Below are positions 51,693 through 61,715 of a stretch of 64,000 bases of DNA, in pieces. Made by a program: the position numbers and the translations under genes. The stretch's first letter is position 1. Each line of letters begins with the position of its first letter. Origin of the DNA: Salvelinus alpinus (Eukaryota > Chordata > Actinopteri > Salmoniformes > Salmonidae); assembly GCF_045679555.1 (NCBI RefSeq), contig NC_092099.1, positions 9,842,076 through 9,906,075 of the forward strand, written 5' to 3'. The notes under the pieces are model-generated. The model was not told the DNA's origin and searched no databases. It saw nothing but the letters and a program-made list of their open reading frames with translations.

Positions 51693-53197
51693 CTGGCAAG
51701 AAAAAGTATGTGAACCCATTGGAATTACCTGGATTTCTGCATAAATTGGTGATAACATTTTATCTGATCTTCATCTAAGTCATAACAATAGATAAATAGT
51801 CTGCTTAAACTAATAACACACAAACAATTATATGTTTTCATGTCTTTATTTATCCTTTGGCAGCAATAACCTCAACCAAACGTTTTCTGTAGTTGCGTAT
51901 CAGACCTGCACAACGGTCAGGAGGAATTTTGGACCATTTCTCTTTACAAAACTGTTTCAGTTATGCAATATTCTTGGGATGTCTGGTGTGAACCTCTCTC
52001 GAGTTCATGCCACAGCATCTCAATCGGGTTGAAGTCAGGACTCTGACTGGGCCCCTCCAGAAGGAGCATTTTCTTCTGTTGAAGCCATTCTATTGATTTA
52101 CTTCTGTGTTTTGAGTCGTTGTCCTGTTGCATCACCCAACTTCTGTTGAGCTTCAATTGGCGGACAGATAGCCTTACATTCTCCTGCAAAATGTCTTGAT
52201 AAACATGAGAATTCATTTTTCCATTGATGATAGCAAGCGGTCCAGGCCCTGAGGCAGCAAAGCAACTCCAAACCATGATGCTCCACCACCATATTTTACA
52301 GTTGGGATGAGGTTTTGATATTGGTGTGCTGTGCCTTTTTTTCTCCACACATACTGTTGTGTGTTCCTTCCAAACAACTCAACTTTAGTTTAATCTGTCC
52401 ACAGAATATTTTGCCAGTAGTGCTGTGGAACATCCAGGTGCTCTTTTGCGAACTTCAGACGCGCAGCAATGTTTTGTTTTTTGGACAGTAGTGGCTTCTT
52501 CCGTGGTGTCCTTCCATGAACATCGTTCTTGTTTAGTGTTTTACGTATTGTAGACTCGTCAACAGAGATGTTAGCAAGTTCCAGAGATTTCTGTAAGTCT
52601 TTAGCTGACACTCTAGGATTTTTCTTAACCTCATTGAGCATTCTGCGCTGTGCTCTTGCAGTCATCTTTGCAGGACGGCCACTCCTAGGGAGAGTAGCAA
52701 CAGTGCTGAACTTTCTACATTTATAGACAATTTGTCTTACCGTGGACTGATGAACATCAAGGCTTTTAGAGATACTTTTGTAACCCATTCCAGCTTTATG
52801 CAAGTCAACAATTATTAATCTTCTGAGATCTCTTTTGTTCGAGGCATGGTTCACATCAGGCAATGCTTCATGTGAATAGCAAACCCACATTTTGTGAGTG
52901 TTTTTTATATTGCAGGGCAACTCTAACCAACATCTCCAATCTCGTCTCATTGATTGGACTCCAGGTTAGCTGACTTTATATATATCACAGGTCATTAGCC
53001 TAGGGGTTCACATACTTTTTCCAACCTACACTGTGAATTTTAAAATGATGTATTCAATCTACACAAAAAAAGTACAATAATGTGTGTGTTATTAGTTTAA
53101 GCACACTGTGTTTGTCTATTGTTGTGAAATTTTTTGACCAATTTATGTAGAAATCCAGGTAATTCCAAAAGGTTCACATACTTTTTCTTGCATCTGT
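51693..53197 (-). mobile_element. Tc1 element with both ends
   Basis: Ends GGCAAGAAAAAGTATGTGAA and TTCACATACTTTTTCTTGCA are inverts, with a long terminal repeat (TTACCTGGATTTCTGCATAA; inverted at 53135-53165). It abuts the preceding Tc1 copy with no spare bases, so it may have used a TA in that copy's end. It carries an almost full-length transposase on the minus strand. Confidence 0.88.
51944..52950 (-). pseudogene. Tc1 transposase, near full length, broken
   Basis: The first frame (52950-52390) includes the helix-turn-helix region [20 protein letters not shown], a [14 protein letters not shown] linker and ILWTD with the first catalytic aspartate. The next codon, usually glutamate, is a TAA stop (about 52390). 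The second frame (52348-51944) begins within the DDE core and holds VMQQDNDSKHRSK with the second aspartate and FNPIEMLWHELE with the glutamate. The glycine-rich GGGS patch is in another phase. The residues of the triad remain but the chain is interrupted in at least two places. The start codon at 52950 may be upstream of the real one near 52850. Confidence 0.85.
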
Positions 53198-53200
53198 ATA

Positions 53201-54770
53201 TACACTGCTCAAAAAAATAAAGGGAACACTTAAACAACACAATGTAACTCCAAGTCAATCACACTTCTGTGAAATCAAACTGTCCACTTAGGAAGCAACA
53301 CTGATTGACAATAAATTTCACATGCTGTTGTGCAAATGGAATAGACAAAAGGTGGAAATTATAGGCAATTAGCAAGACACCCCCAATAAAGGAGTGATTC
53401 TGCAGGTGGTGACCACAGACCACTTCTCAGTTCCTATGCTTCCTGGCTGATGTTTTGGTCACTTTTGAATGCTGCCGGTGCTCTCACTCTAGTGGTAGCA
53501 TGAGACGGAGTCTACAACCCACACAAGTGGCTCAGGTAGTGCAGCTCATCCAGGATGGCACATCAATGCGAGCTGTGGCAAGAAGGTTTGCTGTGTCTGT
53601 CAGCGTAGCGTCCAGAGCATGGAGGCGCTACCAGGAGACAGGCCAGTACATCAGGAGACGTGGAGGAGGCCGTAGGAGGGCAACAACCCAGCAGCAGAAA
53701 CGCTACCTCCGCCTTTGAGCAGGAGGAGCACTGCCAGAGCCCTGCAAAATGACCTCCAGCAGGCCACAAATGTGCATGTGTCAGCATATGGTCTCACAAG
53801 GGCTCTGAGGATCTCATCTCGGTACCTAATGGCAGTCAGGCTACCTCTGGCGAGCACATGGAGGGCTGTGCGGCCCCACAAAGAAATGCCACCCCACACC
53901 ATGACTGACCCACCGCCAAACCGGTGATGCTGGAGGATGTTGCAGGCAGCAGAACGTTCTCCACGGCGTCTCCAGACTCTGTCACGTCTGTCACGTGCTC
54001 ATGTGCTCAGTGTGAACCTGCTTTCATCTGTGAAGAGCACAGGGCGCCAGTGGTGAATTTGCCAATATTGGTGTTCTCTGGCAAATGCCAAACGTCCTGC
54101 ACGGTGTTGGGCTGTAAGCACAACCCCCACCTGTGGACGTCGGGCCCTCATACCACCCTCATGGAGTCTGTTTCTGACCGTTTGAGCAGACACATGCACA
54201 TTTGTGGCCTGCTGGAGGTCATTTTGCAGGGCTCTGGCAGTGCTCCTCCTGCTCAAAGGCGGAGGTAGCGTTTCTGCTGCTGGGTTGTTGCCCTCCTACG
54301 GCCTCCTCCACGTCTCCTGATGTACTGGCCTGTCTCCTGGTAGCGCCTCCATGCTCTGGACGCTACGCTGACAGACACAGCAAACCTTCTTGCCACAGCT
54401 CGCATTGATGTGCCATCCTGGATGAGCTGCACTACCTGAGCCACTTGTGTGGGTTGTAGACTCCGTCTCATGCTACCACTAGAGTGAGAGCACCGGCAGC
54501 ATTCAAAAGTGACCAAAACATCAGCCAGGAAGCATAGGAACTGAGAAGTGGTCTGTGGTCACCACCTGCAGAATCACTCCTTTATTGGGGGTGTCTTGCT
54601 AATTGCCTATAATTTCCACCTTTTGTCTATTCCATTTGCACAACAGCATGTGAAATTTATTGTCAATCAGTGTTGCTTCCTAAGTGGACAGTTTGATTTC
54701 ACAGAAGTGTGATTGACTTGGAGTTACATTGTGTTGTTTAAGTGTTCCCTTTATTTTTTTGAGCAGTGTA
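53201..54770. mobile_element. palindromic (fold-back) Tc1 element
   Basis: Starts TACACTGCTCAAAAAAATAA and ends with its exact reverse complement at 54770. The two arms, 53201-53782 and 54189-54770, are 582 bases each and I see no mismatch between them. The loop is 406 bases. Each arm has the same 87-codon frame (53455-53718 plus; 54253-54516 minus) encoding the N-terminal DNA-binding part of a transposase. On the minus strand coding continues through the loop to a DDE core: VLFTDESRF with the first aspartate, GGSVMVWGGISL, YRDEILRALVRPYA. There the sequence switches to the inverted copy of the 5' end. The normal C-terminus and 3' end are absent. Confidence 0.93.
53780..54516 (-). pseudogene. 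Tc1 transposase, N-terminus and part of DDE core
   Basis: From 54516: [20 protein letters not shown] with the first helix-turn-helix, a GGGRRR-rich linker, and a stop at 54253 after KRYLRL. A second frame runs RRSTARALQNDLQQATNVHV, TVRNRLHEGG and TDESRF. A frame change near 53990 leads to HHRFGGGSVMVWGG and RYRDEIL. The second aspartate and the glutamate are missing because the gene ends at the palindrome joint (about 53783). It could at most bind DNA; even that frame is broken. Confidence 0.85.
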
Positions 54771-54776
54771 TGAATG

Positions 54777-54890
54777 AGAGAAAGAGAGAGAGAGAGACAG
54801 AGAGAGACAGAGAGAGATAGAGGCACAGAGAGCGAGAGAGAGCGAGAGAGAGAGAGCGAGAGCGAGAGCGAGAGCGAGAGCGAGAGCGAG

Positions 54891-54975
<85 letters not shown>
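54777..54975. repeat. (GA)n microsatellite with GAGAGC stretch
   Basis: GA repeat with a GAGCGA hexamer sub-array at about 54850-54896, then about 80 bases of pure GA. It starts six bases after the palindromic Tc1 element. Long frames across it are repeat translations. Confidence 0.95.
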
Positions 54976-54978
<3 letters not shown>

Positions 54979-56699
54979 TCAGTTTAGCGTACGTTACTGA
55001 AGCTGACGGTGTTGTGTGCATTACAGTCCATAATGGAATTATTGAAATGAGCCCAATGAGAGTTTGAGGTTCATTTCAGCACTATTGCTTGGTTTGAATG
55101 AATGAAATGTCTTTCTAATATGAACACACACACATTCACACAGCAGTTCTATATTCTCCGTATCCATAGAGCCTGAACAAAATACAGCCAACAAACATAC
55201 TTTCTCTCCTTCTTCTTCATTCTCCATCACTACCCTGTGACACCAATAAATACTGTACCCTCTGACTGCTCTGAACCGTCCTCACTCTCATCAAATCCCC
55301 CTCATCCCATCCACTGCCTTTGGTCCCTATAGCTTCACGCATAGGCTATTTACATCCCTCGCTGATATAAATAGCTCCCCCCCCCCCCCCCCCCCTCCCA
55401 GAGCATGGCATCTTCTCTGCAACACAGAACTGCAGTGCGCTGGGCTGGCAGCACGCATACGCCATGGCAGAAATAGGATGAATGGCGATGCAGTGTGTGT
55501 GCTCTAAGCGCGGTGTCGCAGTGCCTCTAACTGGAGCAGAGAGATGAGGGATAGAGAGAGAGAGAGAGAGAGAAGTGGGAGCAAGGCTGCTGTATTACAC
55601 CAAACAGCAGGATAGAGAATGAAAAGGGAGCGCAGAGATTTAGAAAACAGAAAATAGATTGTCCTGATAGTCTTTGTAGGGACTTGGTTATCACCGTTAT
55701 TGCCATTATAGTTAGTGAGGATTGCCATCTAACCCGAATATGGAGATAATCAAAATCACACAGGCCCACACTCCACATTTACCCCAAGACACACAGATAG
55801 GAAGAATTAACCCAAATCTTCTCTTCAACAAACCAGGTTGACCGTTCCTTCGGCTCAGCTATTCCAATTCCTTTATTTTCTCTTTCTCTCATCTTTTCAT
55901 TTGGACAAAGATGAAAACCAATGCCTTGTGGGTTGGTCCACTGGGGATAAGTTCATAAGCTTGGTCTTGCCTTTCCTCCACCAGCCCTCAGCTTGGCTAC
56001 TTATAGATCAGTCTGTGTGTCTGTGTGTGTGTCCCTCACGTAGATCCAATGATTTTATTTTCTGGATTGTTCTAGTAGAACTTGAACCCAAAGTGAACAC
56101 AGTATATGTATAAGTGACCAGACACATTGGACTGTAACTCAGTCCACAGAAGAGATGGATGAAAGAAGATAGTTTCCTTAAATTTCACCACGTGGTAATT
56201 GTATAACTACAGCAGACATATTTTGACAAATGGAACGAACACAATCAATATGTTGGTATTATTTTTCTCTGTGCAGGGATTTTGTAGATGTTACCACAAC
56301 CTTATTTCTGTGCTAGTTCTTCCACCTAGTGGTGCTAGAAGGACACATCCATACCACAAAGAAACACTGCTACCAATGGTCTAATGGTTCATGTATGATA
56401 GAAGAGGGGGAAGAATTAGACTGGTTCTTCTACTCTGGTAGGAAATATTCTATCCTAGTCTGGTCCCAGATCTGTTTGTGCCATCATGTCAACTCACTCA
56501 TTAACCAGGTTTCCCTCCAAACATTTCATGCAGATGAATTACCGAATGCATAAAAATTGTCATGACTGGGCTGATAAAAACAGGAAATTATGTTTCAATT
56601 TAGTAATTGCCAACAGACCATTTGTTTGTTCGACATGGTGGGATCTTTTTGTGTCAGTCAAATTAATTATGCGAGAAACTTGCATTGATACAATGTATT
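54976..56699. other. unassigned DNA with a poly-C run
   Basis: No gene recognised. Contains C19 at about 55377-55395 and a short GA patch at 55553-55573. The frames (60-90 residues) show no domain. Confidence 0.45.
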
Positions 56700-57205
56700 C
56701 AGGGGTGTAAAGTACTTAAGTAAAAATACGTTAAAGTACTACTTAAGTCTTTTTTGGGGGTATCAGTGCTTTATATATTTTTGACAACTTTTAGTTCACT
56801 ACATTCCTTAAGATAATAATGTACTTTTTACTCCATGCATTTTCCTTGACACCCAAAAGTACTTGTTACATTTTGAATGCTTAGCAGCACAGGGAAATGG
56901 TCCAATTCATGCACATATCAAGAGAACATCCCTGATAATCCCTATTGCCGCTGATCTGGCAGACTCACTAAACACAAATGCTTTGTTTCTAAATGATGTC
57001 TGCATGTTTAGTGTGCCCCTGGCTATTCTAAAAAAAATAGTATATTTTTGCAGTTACATTTCATTTTGATACTTAAGTATATTTAAAACCAAATACTTTT
57101 ACTCAAGCACTATTTTACTGCTTGACCTTCACATTTACGTGAGTCATTGTCTATTAAGGCATCTTTACTTTAACTCAATTGGGTACTTTTTCCACTACTA
57201 CTGTA
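56700..57205. mobile_element. hAT-type MITE
   Basis: Starts CAGGGGTGTAAAGTACTTAA and ends GGGTACTTTTTCCACTACTA. The ends are inverted, and the CTTAAGTA / TACTTAAG blocks recur inside. This is a very common fish non-autonomous hAT. I could not find a clean 8-bp target duplication. The 68-residue frame at 56863-57069 is not a gene. Confidence 0.75.
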
Positions 57206-58081
57206 GTTGTACTACCACTACAACGTGAGAAAGCATTAAGAGTTCATAGGCAGATGAAATAAGTTATGATGAACTTTCCAATAAATATTGAAGGTATTAT
57301 TTGAATGCTGGTGACATGCATGTCACCAGCATGATGATCGATGCTTGGCTGCTAATTGTATTTTATTGTTTTAAGGATATTTCTCTAATCCATATATCAT
57401 CATATAAGCTACCACAGGGGTTCCTAAATGTTTTGTGTTAGCAATTCATAAGGGACCCCCTCATAATCAAAACAACTTGAGTGCGATAAAAATAGCTTAT
57501 AATGAGTTTTACTATGTTGTCTTCGATTGATGATGTTATAAGGATTCTGTGTGATGTGTGAATGAAATTTGGGAAAATAGTGAGGTGGTGTGTGATTATT
57601 TGAAAGGAGAGATTACAATTACCGAATGTGTTGTATTTATAGAACACTAGTGTGAAGGAGGAATTTGTGAAAAATGAATATCTAAACCCCTGTATTATAA
57701 AAGAAAGAATGTAATTACAAAGACACAAAATACAACATTGATATGGCCAATAATGCAGATTTTGGGGGTGGATACAACTGTATTTTACAACTACAGTTTT
57801 GCCGATTTATACTTCAGGTGTGCCTGTTTCAAGATAGGGAGCAAAAAGAGAGAATGGGAACGTGTTGTAGTAAAAACGAAACTACAAGTCGCCCCGGATT
57901 TGGGGGCCTGCCAAAACGATGAGTCAGAAAATTGGGAATAGGGTGTTAGACCAAACAGTTAAAGGGGCTAAATGGACAAATGGAGCATTCCCTTTAGATG
58001 GGATACAGAGAGACTTGTAGAAGCCAGAGAAAAACTGGAAGAGGCAGAGAAGCAGAATCACGGAAATAGAAGGACAGAACA
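57206..58081. other. unassigned DNA leading into a retroviral remnant
   Basis: No gene seen. It holds the 28-bp palindrome at 57305-57332. The part from about 57950 may be 5' gag sequence, too decayed to assign. Confidence 0.4.
57305..57332. other. perfect 28-bp palindrome
   Basis: ATGCTGGTGACATG is followed directly by its reverse complement, with no spacer and no mismatch. Adjacent DNA is not part of a recognised transposon end. It could bind a dimeric protein or extrude as a small cruciform. Function unknown. Confidence 0.9.
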
Positions 58082-58480
58082 GTGAAAGGTTTAATGGTGA
58101 AGCAAGTAGACAAAGAAAAGGAAACAGAAGAAAGTAAGAGAAGGACACGAGCAAAGAAAAAAGAGAACGGCCTTTATCCAGAATTTCCAACAGCCCCACC
58201 TGAGGCACAGCCCTTACTGCAGCTGATGTGCTACAGCGGGGGAGGGAAAGAAGGAAGAGGAGGAGGAAGAGGAGCTTGAGGAAGAGGTGGAGGACGAGGG
58301 AAAAGACGGGGGAGAGGTGGGAACCCCCGGGAAGAAACAGTCGGAAACGGTCGGAGGTGTTATAACTGTGTTAAACCAGGACATTTTGCCAGAGACTGCC
58401 AAGAAAAGGAAGGCAGGGCGGAGTGGAATGGACCTCCCAGAAACATGAGGGTAAATGACCCTTTCGGAGACCAACAATAG
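58082..58480 (+). pseudogene. endogenous retrovirus gag, C-terminal part
   Basis: The frame starts MKGLMVKQVDKEKETEES, passes a proline-rich GLYPEFPTAPPEA and a Gly/Arg-rich stretch with a TGA at 58277, and ends with one zinc knuckle at about 58358-58397. The knuckle reads C-x2-C-x4-H-x4-C (CYNCVKPGHFARDC), the nucleocapsid hallmark. A TAG closes the frame at 58478. Nucleocapsid binds and packages viral RNA. Everything upstream of 58082 (matrix, capsid) is unrecognisable. Confidence 0.85.
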
Positions 58481-58485
58481 GATGA

Positions 58486-58809
58486 AATGAAGAAGAAGAA
58501 ACACCCCTACAGATGTTACAACAAACTACTCTCTCAACAGAAAATCCACTAATTAACATTGAGATACTGGGAGAAAAAAATCCATTCCTAGTAGACACTG
58601 ATGCAGCAGTCTCTGTCCTGAAGAAATCAGCCCTGAAAGTCATTCCCTCGAAAAGAACAATGCAAACTGTCAGCGCATCAGGGATCCCCTCTTTCGAACC
58701 CCTCACATACCCCTTCCCAGTTGCATGGAAAACTGGGAAACTGAGACATCAATTCCTGTATGCATCATCATGCCCAGTAAATCTACTGGGAAGTAGTGTG
58801 CTAAATTAA
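58486..58809 (+). pseudogene. endogenous retrovirus protease
   Basis: Opens just after the gag stop, in another reading frame. The aspartic protease signature, normally D-T-G, reads LVDTDAAV at about 58588-58611, so the glycine is replaced. LLGSSVLN near the end corresponds to the conserved C-terminal helix region. The frame stops with TAA at 58807. The protease would cleave Gag-Pol. The gag stop, frame change and active-site change all point to an inactive copy. The class (gamma- or epsilon-like) is a guess from the organisation only. Confidence 0.8.
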
Positions 58810-59330
58810 TCTCACCCTATTGGGCATCAGCAAGAGCCAGAAGAAAGAAACTACCTCTCCCCACCGAAGAAGTAATGGTGGTGGCTGAAACAAATGACAC
58901 AATTCCATGGCTAAAGGAAGTGCCAGACAAAGTATGGGTCAAAGGGAAGACAGACATTGGCAAAATGAAAGGAGCAACAACCGTGGTGAGCAGAGAAGCA
59001 GAAAAAAGACATAATTCCAGTACATACAGCATTAGTGGAGGCGGGTGCTGTTATACCATGCCCAAGTTCACCTGATAACACCACACCTCCCTGTAAGAAA
59101 ACTCTCAGGGGATTTTCAGATTCGTGCAAGATTTAAGATTGGTTAATGATGCTGTACATGATCAAGTACCACTTGTGCCTAATACGGTGACGATTCTCTC
59201 TCAAGTTCCACCTGGACGCTGTTGTTTTTCAGTGATTGATTTGGCTAATGCATTCTTCAGCATTCCAGTAGCTGAGGAATCGCAAGATAGGTTCTATTTC
59301 ACGTTCCTCTGCAAAAAAATGTAAGTGGAC
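58810..59330 (+). pseudogene. endogenous retrovirus pol, start of reverse transcriptase
   Basis: Decayed pol sequence with a readable stretch at 59124-59324. VQDLRLVNDAV and PNTVTIL lead into VIDLANAFFSIPV, RT motif A with the first catalytic aspartate. QDRFYFTFLC follows and is then cut short. The rest of pol and env are absent; the sequence passes into unassigned DNA and the LTR fragment at 59405. Frameshifts separate it from the protease. Confidence 0.8.
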
Positions 59331-59404
59331 TGTCATGCCCTAGGCTCAGGAAATGGCTAGAAACCTGGAGAGCTGTATGTCTCCATCAGGAAGTACGGTT
59401 ATCC

Positions 59405-59720
59405 TGTTACGCCCTGATCTGTTTTACCTCTTCTTGTGATTGTCTCCACCCCCCTCCAAGTGTCGCCCATCGTCCCCATTATCCCCTGGGTACTTATACC
59501 TGTGTTCAAGTCAACAAGCGTTTTTGTCTCAGCTCCAGTCTCTCTTTTTCTCGTCCTCCTGGTTTTGACCCTTGCCTGTCCTGACTCTGAGCCCGCCTGA
59601 CCCTGAGCCTGCCTGCCGTCCGGTATCGTTGCCCCACCTCTGGTTTTCTGACCGCTGCCTGCCTTGACCTGTCTATTATTTTCCAGGGATATCGTCCCCC
59701 TGCAGCAGACAGTTGGAAGC
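59405..59720 (+). mobile_element. LTR fragment, 3'-truncated
   Basis: TGTTACGCCCTGATCTGTTT at the start, CTCCACCCCCCTCCAAGTG, a TACTTATACC box and the CCTGAGCCTGCCTGCCGTCC block match the layout of the LTR at 49833-50258. The polyadenylation part and the GTGACA end are missing. It is not the LTR of the preceding retroviral remnant as far as I can tell. Confidence 0.7.
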
Positions 59721-60159
59721 GCTCACTGGTAGTGTCATGACCTGCCTAAGTCTAGGACTCTCTTGGGCATGGAAGTGTGTGTGTGTGTGTGTGTGTGTGT
59801 GTTAGTGTGTGTGTAACTGGCCTGCCTTATCAGGAACTGAAACTAAACTGTTGCTATTTGCCTCCTTCCTTAGAAATATTAATATTCAGCGACATGTTTG
59901 AACAGAATATGAACATTCTGCACTTCCCCTTGTCTCAGTATCTTTCCATACATAAACTTCAAATTCACCATTCATTGACCACCAAAAATGTACAATTCTT
60001 ATACAAGTAAAGTAATAACTATGTTCTAATATGATGACAGGAAAAATTATATTTCAAGCCAGAATCCAACAGGTAGAAAAGTGAATGTTTCTGTCTCTCA
60101 ACTTCATAATTGATAGATGTAAGTGGAGTTATGTTTGTAACATGCCCTATGTTTGACAG

Positions 60160-60258
60160 CCGCACTTTAGGATAGTCAGACAGGGCATCTCCAGAAGAAG
60201 ATTGAGGGGCTTTACCTCAGTGTGAACCAGAGGAAACACTACCTGTACTGTTTGACAG
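60160..60258 (+). other. exon-like segment 1 (copy at 62294-62392)
   Basis: 99 bases between TTTGACAG and a donor-like GTATGG. The frame KKIEGLYLSVNQRKHYLYCL is open in the second half; upstream of it that frame is not clearly open, so a later acceptor within the segment (after ATCTCCAG, 60195) is possible. The identical arrangement is in the second copy. Not recognised; it may be a fossil exon. Confidence 0.3.
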
Positions 60259-60565
60259 GTATGGCCCAACAACAATATGACCTCAAACACATTATTAATC
60301 AAGCAGTAAAACTGATTTGTGAAATAAAATGCATCAGTTATACACATCATACCATGTTTATGATCAAATGTAGGCATGTGCCCTTGATAAAAATCAAGAT
60401 ATATCTTATTGATCTTAATGATAAAAAGTGTCTGGTTTTATGTGTTGATTTCGCTTACTTTTAATATAAGTGTTTTCATAGAACCTCCTTTAATAGTTTC
60501 AGCCATAATCTAATTCTTACCTTAAAATGTAACAATAGTTATCACAGAGTGATAAAAGGAGGGAG

Positions 60566-60748
60566 TGTGATGGAAATGTATTTTCAAGCCTATGTAATCG
60601 TATGTCTAGCACAATGCTGCTTTTATTATAACGCCCTTTTCAGAGTTTCGTCAGGCTTGTATTGAGTTTGTGAACCTCTCTGGCCGTGATAGTAAAGCTT
60701 GTTTCATTTACTTTAAGTTTGAGTCTTTAGTGGGGAATTTCCACGACA
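60566..60748 (+). mobile_element. LTR-like segment (copy at 62700-62882)
   Basis: TGTGATGGAAAT...ATTTCCACGACA, 183 bases with inverted ends (two mismatches in 12). It is preceded by the purine-rich GATAAAAGGAGGGAG that resembles a polypurine tract. No primer-binding site and no target duplication can be seen. It may be the 3' LTR remnant of a retroelement that is otherwise gone. Confidence 0.45.
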
Positions 60749-61601
60749 CTATCTTAATGATTTTATTGTTGTTGTTTTTTTTTCTTACACAAAACTGTAA
60801 TTGTAGTCTTTGTGTTGATTGGTTAGGCACACAGTAGTGATTTATTAGAATAGCTGACTGAAGATGTATGGACAGACATTATCACACTACTGGCAATGGG
60901 CTAGAATAAGAGGAAGTTTGCCAACATGGATCATATGTTGGCAAAGAGATATGTGAAGGTAGGGAATTTTTGTGGGGGTGCTTCCATAAAACTTAATTTT
61001 TTTACCTGTTTCTTCTTGTATCTGCTTTCTCATTCTTGTTTATCTATTTCTACATGTCTGATCTTCTGTTTGCAATCCTGGCTCAGTTTCTTTTATTATT
61101 TTTACTAGTCATCTTTGTCGTGACTTTAACATTAATCTGAAGACTGTTGTTTATCTAATTAAATAACTATGTTTAATTGTTACCCAATTAAATTAATCAT
61201 GTAACAGTTAACGAATTACGATCTGGGGCACCACGAGAGTGGTTCTTTAAAGAGTTACCATCTCCCGAATCAAACTCTAAAAGGTCTTTACCTATCACAT
61301 CTACAGTCAACTTATTAATCATAACCTCGTATCATATCACCATTCTGAACAGTCGTAACCTCCTTGCATCTGCAAAAACCGAGCCTTACTTATGATTCAG
61401 TACTTCACAAATTGGTTTAATTATTTATTTACTAGCTAATTCAATGGGAACACAGGATAAACATACACACTGCACCGGTTATTGACTGGAGACGTAATAC
61501 GCTGAAAACAGGTCCCTAGCGGAATGACAACAACATTGGAGACCAGCCTAAATTTGAACCTTCACCTATGTTATTCCTTAATTGAATTGTATTTCTTTCA
61601 G

Positions 61602-61715
61602 AATGTCAAAAGACTGAAGGAGGAGACCAGCCTCCTTGAAGAAAAGCGGCACAGCTGGACATCAACGGCGCTGTGCTACAGGAGTGGGTTGCTGAGGTGC
61701 TGCAGTGGCCTGAAG
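61602..61715 (+). other. exon-like segment 2 (copy at 63747-63860)
   Basis: 114 bases (38 codons) between a pyrimidine-rich acceptor (TTTCTTTCAG) and a donor (GTATAT). It is open in one frame: NVKRLKEETSLLEEKRHS, charged and coiled-coil-like, then a Cys-rich end. A one-base shift in the second half would give a different open text (LQEWVAEVLQWPEG), which looks more protein-like. The segment is the same in both copies. No family recognised. Another donor-like site follows ATGGATCATATGTTGGCAAA at about 60958. Confidence 0.35.

Noticed and set aside
57738-57941. 67-residue frame upstream of the retroviral gag
   Set aside because: No matrix or capsid motif could be recognised and the frame is short; left unassigned.
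58082-59330. Functional retrovirus
   Set aside because: Internal stop in gag, frame change before the protease, altered protease active site, truncated pol and no env or matching LTR pair.
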